DNA of 64,000 bases from Anadara kagoshimensis (GCA_021292105.1 CM037864.1:10959898-11023897); one strand, 5' to 3'. Shown: positions 23,145-35,189, numbered from the stretch's first letter. The notes: a model not told the origin generated them from the letters alone. Numbers and translations are program-made.

Positions 23145-25085
23145 CGCAAAATTAAAAGGTTTAGTATACTAAGTTTTGTTTTCGACTTAAGAATCTAAAA
23201 ATGATAATTAAGTAGCAAGGTTCTGCACATTTTTGAAGACTATACTCACACTCAATAATATTGATAAAAAGCCTAATATGTATGGTTTGATTAGAGACGT
23301 AATGCATGAAACCATGGAATTTAAATAAAATGTATAAGTACATTTAAATGCCAGTGAAAATAAATGTTCTTAACTTTTCAAATTGAATTAATATCAACTA
23401 GAAAAATCCTTGTTAACACATATTGGCTAAACCATTTTGAAAAATTTATGTCTTAAAACTAAAAAAAGGCATTTCAATTCAAAATCTTTTTTAGCCTTAC
23501 ACTTACACGATATATAATGTTTATATTTTAATTTATTTATAGTGTGTCATCATTTAAACAGTATAAGCCAAATTGTAATTATACACTCGATTCTATAACT
23601 TTTTGTAAATATAAACATATGTTTGGTTATTTACTGATTTGCTTGATATTTATAAATTGCTTGTTTGTAGAAAAAATAATAACTTAAATAAAAATACATT
23701 GTTAATATATTTATTGAATTACATTGTGTCATCATTAAAACAGTATAATCCAAATTGTATTTATACATACTATTCTATTAATGTTTGTAAATATAAATGT
23801 GTTTTTTTATAAACGTATTTATTTCATATTGGTAATTTGTTTAATTGTAAAAAGTCAATCCCTGTTTGATCATACAGTGAAAAACAACAAACAACAGTAA
23901 AACAATGTACATGTATAATGTATTTGTATTTTAAAATCTATCTACAAAACGTAAATGCAATATTTTATAAATCATCATAATAATACTGGTCATGCAATGA
24001 GAAACTAAAAATCTTCACAAAATATTTTCCTCCAAAATTCACAAAAATTCAAAGAAAATTGTTTGTTTAGAAAAAAAACAACTTTGTTGCATACATCAGG
24101 TTGAGATTTCATTTCAGAAACTTCAAAAACTCCAATATTTCAGATGTATGAATTAAATTTGACGGTTATAATAACATTGTATTGCAAATATAAATTTGTA
24201 AAGTTATATACAGATTGCATTGTATTTCTGCAAGAAAAAAACATAATCAAATAATAATTACAATGTTTTCTTATGTCAGATATCAGCATATCGACATGTT
24301 TATATGTTTATAAAATGGAAAAAAGAAAATGGCTCATTTCTACATAAATCACATTTTTCCGTACTCTCTAACAATAGTTCTTGATCTTACCACTTCACAA
24401 TCTACAACAAACAATGCTTTCTAAATTAAGTTGGATATTAAATAATTTTTTTTATCAACTTCAAAATTGATAACATCTTTCGTTGGGTGAAATGATTACG
24501 TGCAACAATGACAACCAAAATAGCTCTTAGACAATACATCAAATATCTTTTGAAGTTCAAAGTTTTGTACTACGTTACGAATGTAAGTAAAAATGGTATT
24601 TATAACAATACATCATTCTGCAGAAAACAGAAAATAAATATAATCAAAACAGAAAATAAATATACTCAGTTATGAAAACATAGTTTTGTGTTTTAACAAT
24701 TTGTCAACAATTGTTAGTTTGATTCGACTTTGATTTTCTGCATAACTCAGTGTTGGTGTTTCAAAATAAAACAAAAAGTGGAAATGTTGACATATTAAAT
24801 GTTGAACTAAGGTAAATCTTTGGTATTACTGTTGATATTCCCAGTCTATAAGTATATCATATCTTATTTATAAACAATGCAAACTTAACCGAAATTTGCA
24901 AGATAAATATTATAACGTGAGGAAAATATGTTAGTGCGATAAAATTATTCATCATATTTCTGGCCTTCAACTCCCGCATTTTTAAAAGTAAGAAAATTAC
25001 TTTCAGAGTTAAAAATGAAACAATTGAATGTTAAATGTAATTTTCCATAAAGTCACAATGACAACGATGTACAATGTTATAAGAA
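23145..25085. other. AT-rich intergenic stretch between family-R copy and Mab-21-like gene
   Basis: No gene is supported. It is extremely A/T-rich, with a loose repeat at 23515-23600 and 23725-23800 (GTGTCATCATTTAAACAGTA, CCAAATTGTAATTATAC). Probably includes the 3' UTR of the minus-strand gene; no clear polyadenylation signal was seen near its stop. Confidence 0.5.
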
Positions 25086-25161
25086 ATGAACATCACTTGT
25101 CCGATGAAGTATATAAAGCCTTCTAAAAGCAAAACAAATAAGTTTTCAATGATTCATGTAG

Positions 25162-26409
25162 TTACAATGACAATGCCTTACAATACTGCAAGAAACAAAG
25201 AGCTGTTTCTGGATACCATAAATCACTTGATTTCATCTTATAACAATCCTCCATATCTAATATTAAACCATCCCTTGTTGTGTGATCTGATAATTCATGT
25301 TGAGACATTACTGCCAAAAAGTAGGCATAGATTATGGAGTCGATGAATGCCCAACCTAACCAAGACGTATTGTCATAAGTTTTTGGAATTTCCATTTCTT
25401 GTCTGACTAGATCAGGTACAATAGAACGTTCCATAGGAGAAAAACTAACATTGTGGCAGAGACGCTTTGACGTGTGCAATGTAGTTACAGCTTTCATTCC
25501 AATTTTTTCCCTTTGCATTAAAAGAATATCTTTGTGTGAAGAAGTGTAAATGACATTGTCATCTAAAAGTTGTTCGATGACATTCAATGTCAAGTACAAA
25601 CATTCACAATATTTCCCAAATTTGTAACAAATAGAAGCTCTTTTCAGTATTTCCGGACACGTTTCAACTGCTAGACAGCACGGTAATAGAGAAGAGTATG
25701 CCTTCAAAAGCTGATACTGTTTCTTGTTGGACATGGAGAATCTACATGTTGTTGATATTGCAATGCTCATCAGATCTGCCTTGACGTCGCTTAAATACCA
25801 ATCAAGTGTAGAAATGCCATGATTGAGAACAAAGAAGGAAACCTTAATTTGTTTAAGTAAAGTATCTATGCAAGCATTTTGTATCGAAAGTGCGGGAAAG
25901 TTACAAATGCTCTCGATAAACGCCTTACAATGTATTAAGCTAGCATATCCTCTACCAACTTGAAGAAAAATATTATCAACCCCAAGATAACGAACGTTAT
26001 ATAGCATAGATTCGATGTAGATCGTACGTAGAAATTTTGGAAATATGTTTTGTTTTACGTCACCGAGATATTCAACAATATGATGACATGTGTCTGGCGT
26101 GAGTTTATAGAACAGGTTTTCAGACTTGTTAAAATATAGTGGACAGTGACATTGCAATAAGTAAGCTACAAGCCTGTCTATGCACATGAAAAAACATTCT
26201 ACAATACGATCTCTTCTAAAGTCAGAACGAGGTGTCTCCTCACAAAGCCATAACATCACTGTTTTAATGTGATATGATGATATGGTGTCTGGAAATTTAC
26301 ATTTTATATACTTTTTGTGAAGAAATTTTAAAAGTACATAACATTTACGTTGTGTGTCATTAAAAGTTCTTATAAGTATTTTTCTGTAGTTGTAAATGCT
26401 AGTCTCCAT
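25162..26409 (-). CDS. C-terminal half of the Mab-21-like gene
   Basis: An open frame of 415 codons. Its first about 10 codons overlap the upstream frame out of phase, so the true ATG here is probably fortuitous. The Mab-21 C-terminal helical domain occupies roughly the first 130 residues (CYVLLKFL, SYHIKTVMLWLCEE, CHCPLYFNKSENLF). About 270 further residues are helical-looking without a family I can name; one stretch (RASICYKFGKYCECLYLTLN) resembles a TPR-like helix pair. The full frame is intact, which argues the gene was functional until recently. Confidence 0.72.
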   Translation of the reverse strand: METSIYNYRKILIRTFNDTQRKCYVLLKFLHKKYIKCKFPDTISSYHIKTVMLWLCEETPRSDFRRDRIVECFFMCIDRLVAYLLQCHCPLYFNKSENLFYKLTPDTCHHIVEYLGDVKQNIFPKFLRTIYIESMLYNVRYLGVDNIFLQVGRGYASLIHCKAFIESICNFPALSIQNACIDTLLKQIKVSFFVLNHGISTLDWYLSDVKADLMSIAISTTCRFSMSNKKQYQLLKAYSSLLPCCLAVETCPEILKRASICYKFGKYCECLYLTLNVIEQLLDDNVIYTSSHKDILLMQREKIGMKAVTTLHTSKRLCHNVSFSPMERSIVPDLVRQEMEIPKTYDNTSWLGWAFIDSIIYAYFLAVMSQHELSDHTTRDGLILDMEDCYKMKSSDLWYPETALCFLQYCKALSL

Positions 26410-27143
26410 TCAATGTTGAACTGATCACTTTCTTCACATCCCTTAGAGACAAAAGCACATCCAGCATTTTTAATTCTTTCTATTGTTTTAGCAGTAGGCC
26501 AATTAAAGACACGTTTTCTAATGAACCATTCTGTCAAGTCTTTTGGCCAAAAGAAGCAACGGATTGCAAATACAGTATCAATGTTCATAATCTCCCAGCT
26601 AGAAAGGTCATTTGTTGTGGGAAACGATATATTTATAGCAGGTCCAGACAAACAGACTGATATATCTGATTTTTCATTTTGGAGATTTTTATCTAACATA
26701 CCAGATATCATGCCACCTAGCAAATAAGAATGTGATAAATATAACACTTGGTCAGACAGATTTATTTCCCAGCCTGTCTTTGGACCTGTGATATATCTGA
26801 GTCTTTTGAATATTGGATGGGATATAGAATCTTCAATAATGTATACACCACTGTTTACAAAATGATAGGGTAGGTCACATAATTTTTTGTTTGGGCCAAT
26901 GACATTGATAGGAAGAATCAACTGAAAATCAATATCAGATGTCTGGTCAAGTGGGGATACTAATCCATCTGAGACACTGCCACAAAAATGTCAATATAAT
27001 ATTGGATAGCCAGATTCAGATGTATAACCAAGTGCAAATTCATATGAAAGTGCATTCCTGCGTCTTCTTCTGATATTTTCTGACGTAACTCCTATCCGTT
27101 CCAGGATTTCATTTACCCTCTCAGATTCATTACTGTATGCCAT
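26370..27143 (-). CDS. Nucleotidyltransferase half of the Mab-21-like gene
   Basis: The segment covers residues 1 to about 257. It contains C-G-S-V-S-D-G-L (53-60), SDIDF (68-72), NIDTVFAIRC (187-196), FFWP (197-200) and EWRLAF (245-250), in the order expected of a Mab-21/cGAS fold. TGA at codon 51 separates the start from the GS motif. No ATG lies between the TGA and the catalytic motif, so reinitiation would lose the GS and first two acidic residues. Confidence 0.75.
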
Positions 27144-27300
27144 ATTACGATAGCTTGTACAAATCGTTATTGATTGCAGTATTAGCTTACTTTGTTTAGG
27201 CACTGTAAATAAAGAAATTAGAATTATTTTATACCCGATTACATTAAATTGATCGGAAATAAGTATTAATGCGTATACATATATCATAAAACAAAAACAA
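27144..27300 (-). promoter_or_regulatory. 5' region of the Mab-21-like gene, possible splice acceptor
   Basis: Reading the minus strand, TTTCTTTATTTACAG ends at 27203 and resembles an acceptor about 60 bases before the ATG, so a noncoding 5' exon upstream is possible. The frame is also open upstream to 27287 but the extra residues look non-conserved. No TATA-like element is convincing. Confidence 0.3.
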
Positions 27301-27689
27301 AAATTATGTTTTCAAAAAAATAGAGAGCAAATGCATATCAAATGTAGGGGTAACTATTATCGTTTTATCTACTGCAATGTGCGTCCTATATGCATCTACC
27401 AGTAAAAACGGCCTTCATAGACGGGAAGTTCTTATATCGAGGTTTAAATAATATGTATAAAAAGCAATGGAAATAAAATTTTACTGGCGTTTTAAAGCAG
27501 GTGGTCTTTATATACAGGTTGCCTTTAAGGTAGGCCTTTTACTGTTTTATAATATCAATTTGGTTACGTGTGCATGCCAAAAATTATTACAGATTAGAAG
27601 ATAATTGAACACTGACTGTAAAAGCATGTTTGGACTCATCAGTAAAACTATTTTGACCACATCACCAGATATACTCTTCTCAGTTATAT

Positions 27690-28235
27690 ACCTGAATTAT
27701 GACGCCCATGAAAGACTACATTAAAAACTTTATGACAAACGTGATGACTTCAATTTTTCTATTGTCAACTTTCCTTTTCTATGCAGCAATATACCTGATT
27801 CTCCTTTTTATGGAGTATTTGTTTCCCTATTAATACGCTATGGTAGAGCTTGTTCCCACTACAGGGACTTTGTACAACAACGTAGGCTGCTTGCAAATAA
27901 ATAGTTGACTTAGGGATATTGCAAACCTAGGCTTATCAAGGCCCTCAAAAAGTTTTATGGCAGTCATCACTGTATTGTTGATATGTTTGATGTCTCTGTG
28001 TCCAGGTTTGCCCTGGATATATTTGAAGTCCCATAGGTCCATGTTCCTTTCAAACAATTTTGATTACACACGTGGCAGGTATAGCTAGGTAAACAGGAGG
28101 TGCTTACCCTTCCGGAGAACCCGGCCTCACTACCCTGATGGAACTTCACGTGTCTAACCTTACTTGTCAGTTCCAACGTTTTAAATTTGTTTCTGAATTG
28201 TAATTCGGACATGTATTAGTATGTTTGTTTTTGAT
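27690..28235 (+). mobile_element. Second-longest family-R copy: RT C-terminal region plus tail
   Basis: Collinear with 11860-12362 and very similar. It includes TTTATGACAAACGTGATGAC (LYDKRDDFNF), SLLIRYGRACSHYRDFVQ and the tail from about 28065, with stops in every frame. It lies 550 bp upstream of the Mab-21-like gene start. Confidence 0.78.
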
Positions 28236-28783
28236 TGACTCATTGTTTGTTCAAATTCCACAATATCATGTGTTCTCCATATGATAAACTGATGTTTGTT
28301 ATCTTGTTTACTGGGTCCAGTAGCAAATACATTAATGAGTTTTTAAGTCAAGGTCAAGAATATTTCACTGATATCGAGACGTCTATAATTACATGTATGT
28401 GTAAAGTTGCAAAATGTTGACGTTTTGCAGTCAGTTAACTTCACTGTGTAATCCCACAGTATAGTGAGTCCGAAGGATGAGTAACTTTTATTATGAAACG
28501 AGAGTGTTTTGTGAAACCCGACCATACATATAAATAAACCCGTGTCATCCGAAATACAAAACAACACGCAAGAAACGGAACTATTGTGATAGGAGTAAAG
28601 TGAAATAATTAACCATCGTGTTAAAATATCGAATCAAAGGTATATTGTTTATTTCGAGGCGGGTAGTTCAGGTATTATAAATGGAATCAACTGGATTGCG
28701 TAGAGAATGCCATCTACCATGTGTAATTTAAAAAAACTTTTTCACGCTATGGTTTTAGGATCCCTGGCAGTAATGAATTATAT
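28236..28783. other. Intergenic sequence, no gene seen
   Basis: Short open frames here show no family resemblance. A SINE-A-like phrase (ATATTTCACTGATATCGAGACG) occurs at about 28360. Confidence 0.4.
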
Positions 28784-28868
28784 GTACATTTAAATGATAT
28801 TAGAGACCGAGTTGTCTTCCGTTCATTGAACGGAAGACAACTCGGTCTCTAATATCATTTAAATGTAC
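28784..28868. repeat. 85-bp perfect palindrome
   Basis: Two 42-bp arms, reverse complementary without mismatch, meet at a single T (28826). The left arm begins GTACATTTAAATGATATTAG and the centre is CGTTCATTGAACG. Pairing stops at 28783/28869. Confidence 0.92.
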
Positions 28869-29514
28869 TTATTAAATAAACATTTGTTTGATGTGTGTAA
28901 TTGGTTATTCGGTTCTAGAACCACATATAAACAATGCTTTTCCAGTTTCAAACAAATAAACGAAGTACCTCTAATCCTATTCCTATTTTCTGAGATTAAC
29001 CTCATAGTTGTTTTTTTAGATCTAAAAAAAGATGCCTACGGTTTTCTGCGAGTGATCGGCCCACAGGAATATTCCTGGTATGGCTTTAGGATTTTACCTG
29101 TATAAAGCCTCTGTTATATAAAAAAAGTGTTTTTGTCACTTATTCTGTAACAATATTTCACTTTAAATCCGTGTTAAAAAGTGGCTTTACAATGAATAAA
29201 TACTCGTAAATACTTTTAATCGAAAGTTATTTATTTTTGGCGATTTACCGATGCCGGAGCAGCATTTTCAATTCGTTTTTTGTTTTCAGATTACAGCCAA
29301 ACCTACAACCATGGCACTTTTTGTTAAGTAAAGCGGTATAAAACAACAATCACGTTGTTAAGACGGCATGTTTTATACGAGACTTTCACTTTGCTTTGTC
29401 TTGTACTAAGTGTATATATTAATATCGATGCTTACACAACTTGCTAAGACATTAACACTTTTGACGAAAAAAGTATTATGACTTATTCACTTAAGCAACA
29501 AAATCCCGTACAAC

Positions 29515-29590
29515 GTTTGGGATTCAACCCACACATAAAAGAATAGCATTTCGTGATACTTTACTATACCACTGAGCTACAGGAGTTTAC
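29515..29590 (-). mobile_element. tRNA-like SINE head
   Basis: The minus strand has TAGCTCAGTGGTATAGTA (A box) and GGTTGAATCCC (B box) at tRNA-like spacing, but no convincing acceptor stem or anticodon arm. It sits beside single-copy-looking sequence. Confidence 0.45.
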
Positions 29591-29671
29591 GACCGTTTTG
29601 TATACGCTATACTATATGAGTGACGGACGAGGATAATGGTTTAGTTTTTAAGCGTTTTTCAATTTTTACCA

Positions 29672-29768
29672 TGATGGTAGGTATGCCCGTGAATAATATT
29701 TACCTCAATAAAAATTAAATAAGATACCTACATTTTATTGTCGATTTTGTTCACGGGCATGCCTGTAA
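29672..29768. repeat. Short inverted repeat
   Basis: AGGTATGCCCGTGAA and TTCACGGGCATGCCT are inverse with one mismatch, around an AT-rich loop of about 60 bases. Possibly a small MITE. Confidence 0.6.
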
Positions 29769-30647
29769 TTATGAAATCGCAACATATATGCAGTCAAGTG
29801 TATGGAAATGAGTCATTTTTGCTTGGAATCACAATTTTCATGTACATGTAGTAATACTTTTCCGTTACCTAAATATCTTTATTGACATGAAACTTTAGAA
29901 TATGACTAGAAAGTAATTTCAACCAATATTTGATTAATGTTAATTTTAACATGCATGAAATTTTCCTATGGGTCAATTACTTGTATTTTCAGTGAACATT
30001 CTTTCTTTACGTTTTTGATATTTAAATAGAATAACACGTACGGAATGTTTATAACTTCATTGATTGCCTTGCCTCTTTCACCACTTAAATGACATTAGCA
30101 ACTGCGCAGTTTTAGGGAGGGTTATTGAATTTGATCCCACATAAAAATATTTTTACACACTTTTTCAAAGCTGTTGTTATTGTGCTATTATAGAGCCCCA
30201 AATATCCAACCTTCTTCCTTCAACCAAAGGCCCATGAATACACCAATTTATATTTTCAAAAATTTAAATACCCTTTGCCAAAAATTTATTGAGTGTCATT
30301 AAATAGTTTAAGACATTCTGGATACCATTTTGTGATTAGAATTAGCAAATGTAAGTGTTTGTCATCAGTGACCATAACCTATGTTTATCTTTTTTTTTAT
30401 TTTGTCCTTGTTTTTTCTTTGCTGGATTCCTTCGTTCGCTGTTTTGTGTTATTCTCTTTACGTTGGCTATTGTATCACCAAGTTAATAGTTGGATCTACA
30501 AAGTAATGCATCCACCTCAAATCTTTCTTTTTTTAAACGAGATTTTGGTCAAGGTTTTTCTCTTTCGTTTAATATGTTTTAATGTTCGGCATTTCTTGGT
30601 ACCTCTGTCCAGTACATGTACCATGAATATTAAAAATGAACGTTGTT

Positions 30648-30757
30648 GCCATATACCATTTTAAAAAATTTAATCATAAAATACATTCAAACATTGTCAT
30701 ACACCATTATTTGAATATATTTTATGATGAATTTTTAAAAAAATTGTATATGACATT
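30648..30757. repeat. Foldback family P inside the array
   Basis: CCATATACCATTTTAAAAAA and AAAATTGTATATGACATTG arms. Equivalent copies are at 31552-31670, 32278-32385 and 32938-33055. Confidence 0.7.
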
Positions 30758-31551
30758 GTACTAAAAACAAAAGTCTTAACTTTATATATTTCAGTTTACA
30801 TACCATTTCTGTTCGGTCATTTCATCTAACAAAACTCCTCTTTCACCACTCGGATTAACAACTGCGCAGTTTTATGTTTATTAGCTGTATATTGAACTCA
30901 CACAATCTACTGATTTTAAACAACGTATGTCGATTTTCAGAGGAAATCCACGTCTAAAATATAATAATAAACAAATAGAAGGAAAAATCATTTAAACACA
31001 AAATGGATTTCGGTTTTTTTTAGAAGGGTATTCAATTTGATCCCACATAAAATATATTTTAAACACTTTTTCAATGCTGTTGTTTCTGTGCTATTGGAGA
31101 GCCCCAACCATCCCACCTTATTCCTTCAACCAAAGGCCCATGATTACAACAATTTATATTTTCAAAAAATTGAGTACGCTTTACCAAAGATTTATTGAGT
31201 GTCATTAAATAGTACTAAGACTCTGGATACCATTTTGTGATTAGAATTAGCAAATGTAAGTGTTTATTATCAGTGACCTTAATCTATGTTTATCCTTTTT
31301 TATCCCTTTTTTATTTTGTTCAAGTTTTCCTTCGCAGAATTCTACCGTTTGTTGTTTTGCGTTATTCTTATTACGTTAGCTATTGTATCGCGACGTACAT
31401 AGTTTAAGCAACAATCTACTTTCATCTACCTTGAATGTTTCTTCTTTTTTAACAAGTTTTTGGACAAGATTTTTCTCTTTCGTTTCAATATACGGTATTT
31501 CTTGGTGTCTCTATCGAGTACATGTATCATAAATATTAAATATGAAGGTTG

Positions 31552-31670
31552 TTGTCACATGCCATTTTTTAAAATTTAATCTTAAAATACATAGAAAATT
31601 GTCATATACCATTTTTTGAATACTAGTATATTTTATGATTAGATTAAGAAAAATGGTATATGACATTTTA
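31552..31670. repeat. Foldback family P inside the array
   Basis: GTCACATGCCATTTTTTAAA and AAAAATGGTATATGACATTT arms. A half copy follows at 31715-31750. Confidence 0.7.
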
Positions 31671-32277
31671 TTAAAAACAAAGATTTAACTTTATATATTT
31701 CAGTTTTCATACGTTTTATGTGTTAATTTTTAAAAACGGTATATGACATTGTATTAAAACAAAGGTTTTAACTTTATATATTTCAGTTAACCTACATTTC
31801 TGTTTGTCATTTCATCTAACAAAGCCACTCTTTCACCACTTAAATCAGATAAACAACTGCGCAGTTTCATGTTTATCAGTTGTATATTGAACTCACACAA
31901 TCTACTGATATCAAACAAACTATGTCGATTATAAAAATTAACAAATAGTAGGAAAAATCATTTTAACACAAAATGGATTTCGGTTTTAAAGAGTTTTTGT
32001 TTTGGGGGGGTATGTAATTTAAATATTTCCACATGAAAAATATTTTTAAATATTTTTTTGCTATTAGATTGTTTTGTGTTATTCTCATTACGTTGGCTAT
32101 TGTATCACCAAGTACATAGTTGAAGCTAGAATCTACTTTTATCTACCTCTATCTGTTTCTTTTTTTAAACCAGTTTTTGACTAAGATTTTTCTCTTTCTT
32201 TATAACATGTTTTGATATTCGGCATTTCTTTGTACCTCTGTCGAGTAGATGTACCAGTAATATTAAAAGTGAACGTT

Positions 32278-32385
32278 GTTGTCATATACCATTTTAAAAA
32301 TTTAATCATAAAATACATTAAAAAATTGCCAAATACCATTTTTGAATATGTTTTATGGGTAAATTTAAAAACACGGTATATGACA
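32278..32385. repeat. Foldback family P inside the array
   Basis: GTCATATACCATTTTAAAAA and AAACACGGTATATGACATTG arms. Confidence 0.7.
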
Positions 32386-32937
32386 TTGTATTAAAAACAA
32401 AGGTTTTAACTTTATATATTTCAGTTTACATACCATTTTTGTTCGATCATTTCATCTAACAAAGCCACTCTTTCATCACTTAAATGATATCAACAACTGC
32501 GCATTTTTATGTTTATCAGTTGTATATTGAACTCACACAATCTACTGATATCAAACAAACTATGTCGATTATAAAAATTAACAAATAGTAGGAAAAACAT
32601 TTTAACACAAAATGGATTTCGGTTTAAAGAGGTTTTTTTGGGGGAGTGGTGGTATGTAATTTGAATATTACTACATAAAAAATATTTTTAAACACTTTTT
32701 CCTATTAGATCGCCCCAACCATTTCACCTTATTCCTTCAAGTAAAGGCCCATGAATACACCAATTTAAATTTTCAAAATTTTAAATACGCTTTGCAAAAG
32801 ATTTATTGATCTATCTGTTTCTTTTTTTTAAACCAGTTTTTGACCAAGATTTTTCTCTTTCTTTATAACATGTTTTAATGTTCGGCATTTCTTTGTACCT
32901 CTGTCGAGTAGATGTACCATTAATATTAAAAGTGAAC

Positions 32938-33055
32938 GTTGTTGTCATATACCAATTTTTTTTAAATTTAATTATAAAATACATCCAAACATTGTCATAT
33001 ACCATTATTTGAATATATTTTATGAGTAAATTTTTAATAAAATGGTATATGATAT
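32938..33055. repeat. Foldback family P inside the array
   Basis: TTGTCATATACCAATTTTTT and AAAATGGTATATGATATTG arms. Confidence 0.7.
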
Positions 33056-33635
33056 TGTACTAAAAACAAATATCTTGACTTTAGATATTTCAGTTTACAA
33101 ACCATTTCTGTTTGGTCATTTCATCTAACAAAGCCCCTCTTTCACCACTTAAATCAGATAAAAAACTGCGCAGTTTTATGTTTATCAGTTGTATATTGAA
33201 CTTACATAATCTACTAATTTTAAACAAACTATGTCGATTTTTAGTGGGGATTCTCATCTAAAATATAACAATTAACAAATGGTAGGAAACATCATTTAAA
33301 CACAAAATGGATTTCGGTTTTTAAGAGTTTTTCGGGGGATGGATATTCAATTTGATCCCACATGAAAAATATTTAAAATGCATTTAACATAAACTGTGTT
33401 TCGATTCTACAATGCTTTATTCACAAAATGAAGACCAATGTTATAAACATTGCAGTAAATATAGACATATTTTAATTTAATTTTAGTTTTCAAAACTTAT
33501 TTTTTAATCTGGTAACGTGAACACGTCACGTGCAATAAATCATAATTGTAAGTAAATATAAGTACACTTATTATGTTGGCTAGTTTTGACCAATTTTCAA
33601 AATAAACATTTTATTTATATCAACGTCATCACTAT

Positions 33636-33868
33636 TTTTAAACTAAATTTTGGTGTAGTTCTATTTATCACAAGTTTGAAACTAAATTTTTGGTGTAGTT
33701 CTATTTATCACAAGTTTAAAACTAAATTTTTGGTCTAGTTTTATTTATCACAAGTTTGAAACTAAATTTTTGATGTAGTTCTATTTATCACAAGTTTGAA
33801 ACTAAATTTTTGATGTAGTTCTATTTATCACAAGTTTGAAACTAAATTTTTGGTGTAGTTCTATTTTT
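33636..33868 (+). repeat. 40-bp satellite, about 6 units
   Basis: Units of CAAGTTTGAAACTAAATTTT then TGGTGTAGTTCTATTTATCA, almost identical, so recently expanded. Confidence 0.9.
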
Positions 33869-33869
33869 T

Positions 33870-35180
33870 GTAAGACTTTTATCATCCCCATCATTGGTCC
33901 ATAAATATGCCGATTTAGAAGTTAAAAAGCCTTGATTAAAGGTTAAATGACTATCATACTATAACACTTAGACTCATTGGATACCCTTAAAATTACATGG
34001 AAGATGTCCTTAATGAAATGTTAGAGTTTTTGATAAACGATACTTATGTTGTGTTTGTATTTATATATAATTCTCAACAAATAATCAATATACCAATGGG
34101 TACAAGATGTGCATCGTTCTTGCTGATTTTCGTAAGAATTTATGCACAACTCTTAAACTTTTAAAGACGGTCGATTGTCCATTGAACTCCACATACAGAT
34201 ATATACAATTGGCGTTCTATCTCTTATTAATTCGTTTTGGTAGTTACGTGGATGTTATATAGCCTAGAGGGCATGAATTAAAAGATACGACTGATTCTTC
34301 AAGTTCTGCTTCATATTTAGACTTATATCTAAATTATGACGTCAACGAAAGGCTATATTTTGCAGCTGTATGGCAAACGTTATAAAATTATGAAACCAAA
34401 TTGTTTTCATGATGTTGAAAAGATACCTTGAGGACCAAAATAGGAAAAACTTTACATAACATTGATTTTATATCCAATATTGGGATGGAATTTCTAATGT
34501 CGCATATAAGAATCTATTATTCATTACGACATTTTATGAACACTACATTGATATGATAAAGCTGCATTACTTTTTAGAAAAGCAGTGGCATATGTCTTAG
34601 TATGTAATTGATGTAGAATTTTGGTCGAAATTTTTCATGTTAATAGCAAACAATTGTTAATTTATAACTGTGCAGTCGTAACGCATAACCTCTGTAATTT
34701 GGGTTAAGTACCATAATTTAAGATTCTTTAGATAAGCATATTATCACTTGGCCCTACAAACAACATAGACTTTTTTCTGAATTAATACCAATACCTGCAA
34801 AATAATAACGTCATTTGGACAAGATAAAACCGTTTTATATCACTTTATGATATTGCTTTAATATTGATAGATCTATTTTGTTAGTGATGTCGCAAAAATA
34901 ACAGAAAAATAATGTAAAAGAAAATACAAAGACTGTTTAAACAAACAAAAACTTCACAAAAAAGCTTGCTCATTATAAATAAAAAATTCTGGTCTTTTTT
35001 TTCGTTGTTAGTTTAAACAGTATTTATTTGATAAATTAAATACAATAGATATAACATTATAAATAATTAATTAATAGGATTCTGGAACTAGAGAATATCT
35101 CTAATATTAACCAGTCTCCTATATCTTAAACAACTTAAACGTCTAATAAAGGTGTATAATTAATTACATAATAATAGTAG
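33870..35180. other. Intergenic, no gene
   Basis: AT-rich. Apart from the RT fragment at 34160-34385 and a family-G phrase at about 34390-34445, nothing is recognisable. Confidence 0.5.
34160..34385 (+). mobile_element. Family-R RT fragment without tail
   Basis: Diverged match to 11690-11870 (CTCCACATACAGATATATAC, AAAGATACGACTGATTCTTC, TAAATTATGACGTC). The YIDD box is destroyed. Confidence 0.55.
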
Positions 35181-35189
35181 TAGTAAAAA

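Larger units (their letters stand above)
25162..27143 (-). pseudogene. Mab-21-domain / cGAS-like-receptor-type gene, broken by TGA and a frameshift
   Basis: ATG at 27141-27143 begins MAYSNESERVNEILERIG. One frame runs to about 26380 with a single in-frame TGA at 26991-26993 (codon 51). It then loses phase at a run of five A (26379-26383) and continues in the next frame to TAA at 25162-25164. In all, about 660 codons. The nucleotidyltransferase signature is present: G54-S55, then D69-I-D71, with D189 in NIDTVF as the likely third carboxylate. Mab-21 C-terminal features follow: WP..., EWRLAF, SYHIKT, CEETP, CPLYF and NLF. The cGAS zinc-thumb cluster is not seen. The family makes cyclic dinucleotides on sensing nucleic acid, but many Mab-21 proteins are uncharacterised. 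The gene has no intron in the coding part and is convergent with the sulfatase. Few lesions in a long frame suggest recent loss or an assembly error. Confidence 0.78.
30068..33370 (+). repeat. Composite tandem array, five irregular units
   Basis: The phrase CTCTTTCACCACTTAAAT then CAACTGCGCAGTTTTATG recurs at about 30080, 30835, 31815, 32462 and 33128. Units share TTGATCCCACATAAAAATAT, CAACCAAAGGCCCATGAAT and AAAATGGATTTCGGTTT blocks. Unit lengths run from about 650 to 990 because pieces are missing. Each interval contains one or more family-P foldbacks. Confidence 0.85.

Noticed and set aside
25086..25346. 86-codon + strand open frame
   Set aside because: Antisense shadow over the 3' end of the Mab-21-like gene.
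26991..26993. TGA in the Mab-21-like gene as a selenocysteine codon
   Set aside because: The family is not known for selenocysteine, no SECIS-like hairpin was recognised, and a second lesion exists downstream.
27967..28212. Minus-strand open frame repeated elsewhere as MNFHQGSEAGCSGRV (also 12096, 15476)
   Set aside because: Antisense translation of the family-R tail; it recurs because the repeat recurs.
33636..33868. CRISPR-like regularly spaced repeat
   Set aside because: The whole 40-bp unit is repeated without unique spacers, and the window is clearly animal DNA.
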